Shown here one piece after another: positions 52,940-60,228 of a stretch of 64,000 nucleotides of DNA (positions within the stretch are counted from its first letter, which is position 1; every line of letters begins with the position of its first letter). A program made the translations under genes and the position numbers. The stretch is taken from assembly GCA_910577995.1 (NCBI GenBank), contig CAJTND010000001.1, positions 314,723 to 378,722 of the forward strand, in the 5' to 3' direction. Source of the DNA: an uncultured Christensenella sp. Its GTDB lineage: Bacteria; Bacillota; Clostridia; Christensenellales; Pumilibacteraceae. The notes under the pieces were generated by a model. It made no database searches. It saw nothing but the letters and a program-made list of their open reading frames with translations, and was not told where the DNA came from.

Positions 52940-54210
52940 CAGCGTTTACCCGCCGCGGCGAACGCGCCGTCTATATCGGCTATTATATCGTCGGCATTCT
53001 CGAGCCCGACGCTCAGTCTAATAAGCGACGGCGATATGCCGGCCGCCGTGAGATCCGCGTCGGAGAGCTGACGGTGCGTGCTCGACGCGGGATGCAACGC
53101 GCACGAACGCAGGTCGGCTACGTGCACGAGCAACGACACGAGTTTGAGCGAGTTCATGAACTTGACGCACTTTTCGCGGCTCTCGAGCTCGAACGATATA
53201 ACGCCGCTGCCCTTGCCGCCGAGGTACTTGACCGCTTTTTCGTACTCCGCGTCGCCTTTGAGCATGGGGTACTGTATGGTCTTCACTTCCTTGCGCGACT
53301 TCAAATATTCCGCCACTTTAAGCGCGTTGGCGCAATGTCGCTCCATGCGCACGGACAGCGTTTCCATGCCGAGGTTGGTCAGCCACGCGTTGAACGGCGA
53401 GATCTGCGCGCCCATGTCGCGCATCAACTGCACGCGCGCCTTGGTTATGAACGCGGCGTTGCCGCAGTCCTTGGAATACACGAGCCCGTGATAGCTCTCG
53501 TCGGGCTTGGTAAAGCCGTCGAACCTGCCGCTTTTCGCATAGTCGAACCTGCCGCCGTCGACGATGAATCCGCCTACGGACACGTCGTGTCCGTCGAGGT
53601 ACTTGGTCGAGCTGTGTATAACTACGTCCGCGCCGTACTCTATCGGACGGCAGAGCATGGGCGTCGCAAACGTCGAGTCTATAAGAAGCGGCACGCCGTG
53701 TTTATGCGCTATCGCCGCTATGCGTTCTATATCCGCTATCTTGAGCGCGGGATTGGCGAGCGTTTCGCAGAACACCGCTTTCGTATTCGGCTTGATCGCA
53801 TTTTCCACTGCGGCGAAGTCGCAGATATCCGCGAAGGTAAAATCTATGCCCAGCCTGCGGAGCGTGACGTTGAACAGGTTGAACGTTCCGCCGTATATAG
53901 CCGATGCGGAAACTATATGATCGCCGCTCGATGCGAGATTGAGCACCGAAAGCATGCTCGCCGCCTGACCGGACGACGTCATCATCGCGCCGACGCCGCC
54001 CTCGAGCGCGGCTATCTTGCCTTCCGCCGCGGCAATAGTCGGGTTGCCGAGCCGCGTATAGAAAAATCCGTTGTCTTTAAGGTCGAAAAGGTCGCCGACC
54101 TGTTCCGTCGTGTCGTAACGGAACGCCGTACTCATCGCGATAGGCAGTACGCGCGGCTCGCCGTTTTTGGGATAGTATCCCTCGTGTATGCACTGTGTTT
54201 CTTTTTTCAT
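52939..54210 (-). CDS. metY: O-acetylhomoserine (thiol)-lyase / Cys-Met PLP-dependent enzyme
   Basis: This 423-residue enzyme has the Cys/Met-metabolism family start TQCIHEGYYPKNGEPRVLPI, YTRLGNPT, the PLP lysine in VIHSSTKYLDGHDVSVGG, and SVGLENADDIIADI at the end. Length and the ATxxxHxG start favour O-acetylhomoserine aminocarboxypropyltransferase (sulfide plus O-acetylhomoserine to homocysteine) over cystathionine gamma-synthase. It lies after yigZ by 31 bases and is followed by the PucR regulator. Confidence 0.9.
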   Translation of the reverse strand: MKKETQCIHEGYYPKNGEPRVLPIAMSTAFRYDTTEQVGDLFDLKDNGFFYTRLGNPTIAAAEGKIAALEGGVGAMMTSSGQAASMLSVLNLASSGDHIVSASAIYGGTFNLFNVTLRRLGIDFTFADICDFAAVENAIKPNTKAVFCETLANPALKIADIERIAAIAHKHGVPLLIDSTFATPMLCRPIEYGADVVIHSSTKYLDGHDVSVGGFIVDGGRFDYAKSGRFDGFTKPDESYHGLVYSKDCGNAAFITKARVQLMRDMGAQISPFNAWLTNLGMETLSVRMERHCANALKVAEYLKSRKEVKTIQYPMLKGDAEYEKAVKYLGGKGSGVISFELESREKCVKFMNSLKLVSLLVHVADLRSCALHPASSTHRQLSDADLTAAGISPSLIRLSVGLENADDIIADIDGAFAAAGKR

Positions 54211-54241
54211 GATGACCGTCCTTTGCCGCCACGCGACGTGC

Positions 54242-54832
54242 TCAAATATTTTCGTATCGCTCCGCCGTCTTTATCGGCTTGATGCCGAACGGCGCGAGGT
54301 ATATAGTTATGTCCGTTTCCGCCGGCGCAGTTACAGTAAAGCTTACGTCGCCCGCATACACCACGCCGCCGATCGCACAGCCTGCGGCGTGCAGTGCGGC
54401 GCTCGCCTTTTTGAAGGTATCGCCGCCGCAGACCGCCGAATAGTCGCAAACTCTGCGCGCCTCTGTCAGTCCCGCCGCGCCGATAAGCTCCGCCGCCGCG
54501 CGGCGGTATGCGCGCGTAAGTCCGCCCGCGCCGAGCTTGACGCCGCCGAAGTATCTGACGACCGCTATGAGCGACCGCACCGCGCCGGACGATGCTATCG
54601 CCGACCATATCGGCTTGCCTGCCGTGCCGCTCGGCTCGTCGTCGTAGCCGTAGTCGTCGCCCGTGCCGTCCGCGATGAATCCGTAACAGACGTGCGTTGC
54701 GTCGGGATATTTGGCTCTCAGCGCGTCGACGTGCGTTTTTACGTCGGCGCGTCCCGAAATGCCGTAGCCGAACGCGAGAAACTTCGACTTTTTTTCGGTG
54801 AACGCGTATTCTCCGTCGTTGATGCGGAGCAT
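54242..54832 (-). CDS. yigZ: YigZ/IMPACT family protein
   Basis: This 196-residue protein has the UPF0029 signature (KKSKFLAFGYGISG, DDYGYDDEPSGTAGKPIW, LIAVVRYFGGVKLGAGGLTRAY) and a C-terminal ferredoxin-like domain. Eukaryotic IMPACT affects translational control through GCN2; the bacterial role is not settled. It lies two bases after tyrS. Confidence 0.92.
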   Translation of the reverse strand: MLRINDGEYAFTEKKSKFLAFGYGISGRADVKTHVDALRAKYPDATHVCYGFIADGTGDDYGYDDEPSGTAGKPIWSAIASSGAVRSLIAVVRYFGGVKLGAGGLTRAYRRAAAELIGAAGLTEARRVCDYSAVCGGDTFKKASAALHAAGCAIGGVVYAGDVSFTVTAPAETDITIYLAPFGIKPIKTAERYENI

Positions 54833-54834
54833 CG

Positions 54835-56046
54835 TCAGATCTTGACTTTGAGCTTGGTCTTTTTGCCCTTGGCGAGCACAAACTCTTTGCCGTCCGTATA
54901 TGCGGACAGCGCGTCCGAAAAGCTCTCTACTTTTTTATCGTCTATTTTTACGCCGCCGCCCTCGATAAGCCGCCGCGCCTCGCTCTTGGATGCGCACAGC
55001 CTGACCGCGACGAGCACGTCGACCACCGCCGTCGCGCCGTCTGCGGATATCTCGGCAGTCGGCATTTCCGCCGCGCCGCCCTCGAACGCCGCCTGCGCCT
55101 GCGACATCGCTTTATCCGCCTCCGCTTCGCCGTGTATCAGCTTGACTACCTCGTAAGCAAGCTTGCGTTTTGCGCCGTTTATCCGCTCGTCGCGGTGCGC
55201 GCAAAGCTCTTTTATCTCATCGAGCTCGAGGAAAGTCAACAGCTTCAAGCAGTTTTCCACTTCCTCATCGTCGACGTTGCGGAAGTACTGATACATATCG
55301 TAAGGCGACGCTTTGTCGGGATCGAGCCACAGCGCGCCCTTTTGCGTCTTGCCCATCTTCTTGCCGTCCTTTGTTTCGAGCAGCGAACAAGTGAGAGCGT
55401 AAGCGTCCTTGTGCTCGACGCGGCGTATAAAGTCCGCACCGGCGAGGATATTGCTCCACTGGTCGTTGCCGCCTATCTCCAAACGGCAGTCGTGATCGGA
55501 GAACAGCCGCAAAAAGTCGTAAGCCTGCATCGGCATATAGTTGAACTCCAAAAAGCTGAGTCCCTTTTCAAGCCGCGTTTTGAAGCAGTCGGCGGTAAGC
55601 ATCTTATTGACGGAAAGATACGCGCCGTAATCGCGCAAAAAGTCGATATAATTGAGGTTGCACAGCCAATCGGCGTTGTTAATTATCCGCGCCGCGTTCT
55701 CGCCCTCGAAGCTGACGAACCGCGCGAGCTGAGGCTTTATCCTTTCGACGTTGTGCGCTATGGTCTCTTTGGTCATCATCTTGCGCATATCGTTGCGGTT
55801 GGACGGATCGCCGACCATCGCCGTGCCGCCGCCGACGAGAAGTATCGGCTTATGCCCGGCGCGCTGCATGTGCGCCGCCGCCATGAGCGGGATAACGTGA
55901 CCTATGTGCAGAGAATCCGCCGTCGGGTCGAACCCGCAATAAAAAGTGACGGACTGCTCGCCGAGCAGTTTATAAAGATCGTCTTTATAGACCGTCTGCT
56001 TTACAAAGCCGCGCTCTTCCAAAATATCGAATACGTTTCTTTTCAT
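54835..56046 (-). CDS. tyrS: Tyrosyl-tRNA synthetase
   Basis: This 403-residue class I synthetase has the HIGH motif in DSLHIGHVIPLM (about 45), the tyrosine site NYMPMQAYDFLRL, the KMSKS equivalent KKMGKTQKG (about 230), and a C-terminal S4 RNA-binding domain (RLIEGGGVKIDDKKV). No T-box leader is present because the aminotransferase gene ends 8 bases upstream. Confidence 0.97.
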   Translation of the reverse strand: MKRNVFDILEERGFVKQTVYKDDLYKLLGEQSVTFYCGFDPTADSLHIGHVIPLMAAAHMQRAGHKPILLVGGGTAMVGDPSNRNDMRKMMTKETIAHNVERIKPQLARFVSFEGENAARIINNADWLCNLNYIDFLRDYGAYLSVNKMLTADCFKTRLEKGLSFLEFNYMPMQAYDFLRLFSDHDCRLEIGGNDQWSNILAGADFIRRVEHKDAYALTCSLLETKDGKKMGKTQKGALWLDPDKASPYDMYQYFRNVDDEEVENCLKLLTFLELDEIKELCAHRDERINGAKRKLAYEVVKLIHGEAEADKAMSQAQAAFEGGAAEMPTAEISADGATAVVDVLVAVRLCASKSEARRLIEGGGVKIDDKKVESFSDALSAYTDGKEFVLAKGKKTKLKVKI

Positions 56047-56054
56047 GTCCTACC

Positions 56055-57233
56055 TCAAAGCTTGGATTTTATCAGTTCCGACAGTATCTTTACGCCGCTG
56101 TCGATGCGTTGTTCGTCCGAATTGGAAAAATTCAGTCGCATTGTGTTTCTTCCGCCGCCGTCCGCATAGAACTCGCAGCCCTGAATATACGCGACGTTTC
56201 GCGCCACCGCCTCGGGCAGCATCGCCGCCGCGTCTATGTTTTTCGGCAGCTCCGCCCAAATAAACAGCCCGCCGTTCGGCCTGGTATACCTTACGCCGTC
56301 GGGCATGTACGCGTCGAGCGCCGCGAGGAACGCGTCCTTGCGCTTGCGGTACGCCGCTATGCTCTTTTCGAGCGTCGGATAAAAGTGCCCGCGCCGCAAG
56401 TATTCCGCGACTATCGCCTGGCACAGCGCGGGACTTTGCACGTCCGCGCACTGCTTGCCTATCGACAGCTTACGAATCAAGCTCGGCTCGCCGAATGCGA
56501 ACGCTACGCGAAGTGACGGCGCCACTGTCTTGGAAAAACTCGAAATAAATACGACCGTGCCGCTTGTATCGAAGCTCTTCATCGTCGGCACTTCCTCGCC
56601 GTCGTACCTGAGCCGACCGTAGGGATCGTCCTCTATAACAACGACTCCGTACCGCTCGCACAGCGCGATTATGCTCTTGCGGTTTTCCGCTGTGTACGTC
56701 TTGCCCGTAGGGTTGGAAAACGTCGGGACGGTATACAACAGCTTGGGTCTGTACTTTTTGAGCTTGTCTTCGAGGTCGCCGAGCACAAGTCCGTTTTCGT
56801 CTGCGCTCACTCCGACGGCAATCGCTTCGTAGGTCTTGACTATCTGCAAAAACGCGAGGTACGTCGGGTCTTCGACGAGCACGACGTCGCCCTTGTCGAG
56901 AAACGCTTTGCACATGAGGTCGAGCCCCTGCTGTCCGCCGCTGAGCACCTGCAACTGCTCGTCGGCGGCTTTAAGTCCTATCGTGCCGAGATATTCTATA
57001 AGTTCGGCGCGCAGGTCTTTCAGCCCCTCGGTCTGACCGTACTGCAACAGCTCGCGCGCACGCGCTCCGCCGAGCAGTTCGTCCGCTATCCCGCGGATAA
57101 GCTCGCACGGCAACCGTTCCGCCGCAGGCATGCCTCCCGCGAACGATATGACCTCGGGCCGCGCGGTCAGCTTGAGTATCTCGCGCGTCGCCGTGCCCGT
57201 CATATCTTTTATCCTTGTGCTGAATCGGTACAT
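56055..57233 (-). CDS. PLP-dependent aminotransferase (fold I, 2-aminoadipate/MocR-like domain)
   Basis: This 392-residue enzyme has YGQTEGLKDLRAEL, the substrate loop SGGQQGLDL, FSNPTGKTY, EDDPYGRLRYDG, and the PLP lysine in ISSFSKTVAPSLRVAF. This matches the aromatic/aminoadipate aminotransferase group related to LysN. Substrate is probably an aromatic or 2-amino dicarboxylic acid. I start at ATG 57233 (MYRFSTRIKDM), four bases after the Gx gene stop; the longer frame is the shadow of that gene. Confidence 0.9.
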   Translation of the reverse strand: MYRFSTRIKDMTGTATREILKLTARPEVISFAGGMPAAERLPCELIRGIADELLGGARARELLQYGQTEGLKDLRAELIEYLGTIGLKAADEQLQVLSGGQQGLDLMCKAFLDKGDVVLVEDPTYLAFLQIVKTYEAIAVGVSADENGLVLGDLEDKLKKYRPKLLYTVPTFSNPTGKTYTAENRKSIIALCERYGVVVIEDDPYGRLRYDGEEVPTMKSFDTSGTVVFISSFSKTVAPSLRVAFAFGEPSLIRKLSIGKQCADVQSPALCQAIVAEYLRRGHFYPTLEKSIAAYRKRKDAFLAALDAYMPDGVRYTRPNGGLFIWAELPKNIDAAAMLPEAVARNVAYIQGCEFYADGGGRNTMRLNFSNSDEQRIDSGVKILSELIKSKL

Positions 57234-57237
57234 AAAG

Positions 57238-57816
57238 TTATTTCCGTCTCCGAACGCCGTACACCGTGTACGGCAATTTTTTGATGATATAGTACGCCGC
57301 AAGCCCCGTGAACGCGCCTGCGAGTATGCCTGCGGCGATGAGCGGCGGCAACAACGGCAACAGGTCGACGCCCGTCACCGCGCACGCCACACAGAGCTGA
57401 ACGGCATTGAACACGACCGCGCCGACAAGGCTTATCATGGAAAGCGACGTCTTGCCGAAAAGCAGATAGAACATCAACGCTTCCACCGCGAGCGACGCCG
57501 TGCCCGACGGCAACGAGTACATAAGCCCCGACAGTCCGCCCGAAAGCGTCGCGCCGAGCAGGCTCTTGACCGTCATCACGATAAACGCGTCGGGAACGCC
57601 GAGCAATATCAGCGCGACGAGCGGCGCTATGTTCGACAGTCCGAGCTTTGCGCCGGGCGCTATCGGCAGTAACGGCGGCAGCATGCTCTCCACGAGCGAC
57701 AGCACGAGCGCCGCCGCCGTCAGCAGCGCGAGCGTCGTAAGCCGCCGAGTATCGATGCGCCGTCCGTCCGACCGCGCGCATTCCGCATAGAGCCGTTTCA
57801 CCGCCCTATCTCCCAC
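57238..57816 (-). CDS. Gx transporter family membrane protein (Hpre_diP_synt_I)
   Basis: This 192-residue protein has five to six membrane helices and the family segment PPLLPIAPGAKLGLSNIAPLVALILLG. The group is annotated as heptaprenyl diphosphate synthase component I or Gx transporter and resembles ECF S-components. It commonly sits beside apbE and NusG_II genes, as here. The start overlaps the NusG_II gene by 19 bases. The true substrate is unknown. Confidence 0.87.
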   Translation of the reverse strand: MGDRAVKRLYAECARSDGRRIDTRRLTTLALLTAAALVLSLVESMLPPLLPIAPGAKLGLSNIAPLVALILLGVPDAFIVMTVKSLLGATLSGGLSGLMYSLPSGTASLAVEALMFYLLFGKTSLSMISLVGAVVFNAVQLCVACAVTGVDLLPLLPPLIAAGILAGAFTGLAAYYIIKKLPYTVYGVRRRK

Positions 57817-58178
57817 GACAGATCGCTCTTGCCGACTATCTTTACGACGATACCGTTAGGCAGACAGACTATCGACTGCCCCGCGCGCGTTATCTTGCCC
57901 GTGCGCTCGCACGTCCTGTCGGCGCAGTCCGCGTGCTCGACCCATACTGCGCCGTCCTCGATACGCACCGTCAAGTGCCCGAGCGCTATCTCGCGATCCT
58001 CGTCGAGCGGGTACGTGCGCACTTGTCCGTCGGCTTTGACGGACACCGCCGCGGGCGGTATGCGGTATATAAAGAACGCGCCGAATCCCGCCGCCGCTAT
58101 GAGCGCCGCGAGTATAACAGCGTCGAGCACGGTAAACGGCTTGGACGCCTTGACTTTTTTTACAGCGTCGATATTCAT
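57798..58178 (-). CDS. NusG domain II-containing membrane-anchored protein
   Basis: This 126-residue protein has one N-terminal membrane helix (about 19-41) and a NusG_II beta-domain outside: VSVKADGQVRTYPL, two Cys in HADCADRTCERTGKI, and SIVCLPNGIVVKIV. Clostridia carry this family next to ApbE and Gx transporters; its role in the redox-flavin cluster is undefined. ATGA overlap with apbE. Confidence 0.9.
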   Translation of the reverse strand: MNIDAVKKVKASKPFTVLDAVILAALIAAAGFGAFFIYRIPPAAVSVKADGQVRTYPLDEDREIALGHLTVRIEDGAVWVEHADCADRTCERTGKITRAGQSIVCLPNGIVVKIVGKSDLSWEIGR

Positions 58179-59350
58179 GCCGCGTCCTCCGCTATGTCAA
58201 AGTCGACGCGCTCGTGACCGCGGTAACCGTCGTAGACGTCGGGCTTGTACAGCTCGACGCCTCCTATGATTGTAAACCTTTTTTCGGTAAAAATCAACCC
58301 TTTACAGCCGACCTTTTGCAAAAGCCTCGCGCCCTTCTCCATACCGAGCGCGCACACCGCCGTAGACAGCGCGTCGCTTGCCGCGCCGCCGTCCGCTATC
58401 ACCGTCGCCGATATCACCCATTCCGCGCTGTTCCGCCACTGCCCGTCCGCATACTCGACTCCGACGGGCACGCCGTCCGCTTTGATGATATGCGGCACAT
58501 ACATGCCGCCGCCGTTATCGCTGACGTAATACCGCATATAATCGCCCGAGGTCGCCGCCGCCGCACCGCCGCCGACGGAAAACGCCGCAACATACCCGCG
58601 CGCGGCAAGAGCCTCGCCGCCTCTCGGCCGCGGCGACAAGACTCCGACCTTCCAGCTCTCCGCGCGTCCGCCGACTAAGTTATCGCCGTAAAAGTACGCG
58701 TTGCCCGATATATCGATGAGCGCGGACTTGATGTCGTACTCGCGCAGGATATCGACGCAGCGATCTACGGCATAGCCCTTGGCGATACCGCCGAGGTCGA
58801 GCCGCACGTCGGCGTTCTTTTTAAGATAGTATCTGCCGCCGCGCTCTTCCGCATCTACAAGCGTCGGGTCGCAACCGCTGAGCATCGCTTCCACCGCCTG
58901 CGGCTCGGGCAGCTCTACCGTCACGGGCGCATCGCCCGGTCCGGGTCGAAGCTCCGTTATGCTCGACGCGTCGACGTGCCACAGCTCGGAGAGCGGCGCG
59001 GCGGCTATATTGAACGCGCCGTCCGTCAATATATAATAGTCTCTGCCGAGCAAAAACAGCTCGTAGCAGTACTTCCCGACCTCCACCTCCGTCCCGACCT
59101 CGGCGGCGTTGAGCGCGTTTATATCGCTGTCCGCGCGCGACGGCGAGACCTGCGAGTCTATCTCCGCTATACGCTCCGCCATGCGCTCGTAAGCATAGCG
59201 CGCCCTGCCGCCTATCATCTTCGCGCTGAAAAGAATATCGTCCGCAAAGACCGCCGTCGGCTCGAATACGGTATAGCCCGACGCGGCGCAACCGGTAAAG
59301 CACACGACCGCGGCGAGCGCGGCGCATAATGTCGAAAACAACTTCTTCAC
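58175..59350 (-). CDS. apbE: FAD:protein FMN transferase ApbE (lipoprotein)
   Basis: This protein of about 391 residues has a lipoprotein signal with lipobox FTGC near residue 20. The ApbE domain includes SDINALNAAE, the FAD-binding VRLDLGGIAKGYAVD (about 203), and ALIDISGNAYFYG. Late motifs ATSGDYMRYY and the Mg-binding ASDALSTAVCALG also appear. It transfers FMN from FAD to Thr of RnfG/RnfD-type proteins outside the membrane. I start at GTG 59350: VKKLFSTLC is the natural signal peptide, and the -10 box ends 6 bases upstream with no SD. Confidence 0.93.
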   Translation of the reverse strand: MKKLFSTLCAALAAVVCFTGCAASGYTVFEPTAVFADDILFSAKMIGGRARYAYERMAERIAEIDSQVSPSRADSDINALNAAEVGTEVEVGKYCYELFLLGRDYYILTDGAFNIAAAPLSELWHVDASSITELRPGPGDAPVTVELPEPQAVEAMLSGCDPTLVDAEERGGRYYLKKNADVRLDLGGIAKGYAVDRCVDILREYDIKSALIDISGNAYFYGDNLVGGRAESWKVGVLSPRPRGGEALAARGYVAAFSVGGGAAAATSGDYMRYYVSDNGGGMYVPHIIKADGVPVGVEYADGQWRNSAEWVISATVIADGGAASDALSTAVCALGMEKGARLLQKVGCKGLIFTEKRFTIIGGVELYKPDVYDGYRGHERVDFDIAEDAA

Positions 59351-59356
59351 ACAAAA

Positions 59357-59386
59357 AGTATAGCACAAACGCCCGACGTTTGGCAA
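59357..59386 (-). promoter_or_regulatory. Leaderless-type promoter of the apbE operon
   Basis: On the minus strand TTGCCA (59386-59381), an 18-base spacer and TATACT (59362-59357) are followed by TTTTGT and GTG 59350. Confidence 0.6.
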
Positions 59387-59394
59387 GAGTTCGC

Positions 59395-59423
59395 TTGATT
59401 TACTCCGAGAAAAAAGTTATAAT
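59395..59423 (+). promoter_or_regulatory. Leaderless-type promoter of birA
   Basis: TTGATT (59395-59400), a 17-base spacer and perfect TATAAT (59418-59423) end 6 bases before ATG 59430. It is divergent from the apbE promoter, with only 8 bases between the two -35 boxes. Confidence 0.7.
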
Positions 59424-59429
59424 ATCCGT

Positions 59430-60146
59430 ATGTTCATCGACGAAAAATTTTTGCGCCGCGCGACGGGTCTTAACGTCGACGTAGAAAAATACTGCGTGTC
59501 GACGTTCGACGAGATCGGCGACTACGACGCTATCGTCGCGCTCAGCCAAAAACACGGGAGCGGCAGGGGCGATCACTCCTTCCACTCGCCCAAGGGCGGG
59601 ATATATCTCGTCATGCGCGAAACGGGGCTCAATATCGACGCGCACACGCTGACGCCCGCCGTCGGGCTCGCCGTGCACGATTCCGTCAAGACCGTGCTCG
59701 GGCGCGACGTCGGACTGAAATGGGTCAACGACGTAATGTACGACGGCAAAAAGATCTGCGGCATACTTATACGCAGTCCGCGGCGCGGCGAGTATCTTAT
59801 CGGCGTCGGAGTCAACTACGCGACCTCGCCCGTCGAGCTCGAAAAAGCGGGCTTGTCCGACGTCGCGACTTCGCTCGGCGCGCCCGAGGACAAGGCGACG
59901 GCGTTCACCGCCGATCTCATGCGCCGCATACACCTTGCGACGCTCGCGCCGTTCGATCACGCAAGGTACGGCAAGCTGTGCGTCACGCTCGGCAAGACCG
60001 TTTGCTTTACCAAAAACGGCGTAAATATCCAAGGCTATGCAGAGAGCATAGAGCGCGACGGCACGCTGCTCGTCCGCATAGGCATGGCGACCGTCGCCGT
60101 CGACGCGGGCGAAGTCTCGCTCGTCCGCGAAGTCGTTTCGCAATGA
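59430..60146 (+). CDS. birA: Biotin--protein ligase BirA, catalytic-only form
   Basis: This 238-residue protein has the biotinyl-AMP loop HGSGRGDHSFHSPKGGIYLV (variant of GRGRRGR), the conserved LKWVNDVMYDGKKICGILI, and GVGVNYA, then a small C-terminal SH3-like domain. It joins biotin to carboxylase carrier domains. The N-terminal helix-turn-helix of bifunctional BirA is absent, so it cannot act as a repressor. No SD is present; it looks leaderless. Confidence 0.94.
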   Translation: MFIDEKFLRRATGLNVDVEKYCVSTFDEIGDYDAIVALSQKHGSGRGDHSFHSPKGGIYLVMRETGLNIDAHTLTPAVGLAVHDSVKTVLGRDVGLKWVNDVMYDGKKICGILIRSPRRGEYLIGVGVNYATSPVELEKAGLSDVATSLGAPEDKATAFTADLMRRIHLATLAPFDHARYGKLCVTLGKTVCFTKNGVNIQGYAESIERDGTLLVRIGMATVAVDAGEVSLVREVVSQ

Positions 60147-60171
60147 CGCGACGCGAGATATAACGTCAAAC

Positions 60172-60214
60172 AAAAACCGCCCGACGGCTGATGTACCGTT
60201 TCGGCGGTTTTTTA
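60172..60214. terminator. Terminator between convergent birA and the M60 gene
   Basis: AAAACCGCC...CGA pairs with TCG-GCGGTTTT around a loop of about 18 bases that can itself pair. T runs follow on both strands (TTTTTT and AAAAA), so it may serve both genes. Confidence 0.7.
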
Positions 60215-60228
60215 TTGCGTTTCGAGCT

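Noticed and set aside
56047..56054. T-box leader for tyrS
   Set aside because: Only 8 bases separate tyrS from the gene upstream.
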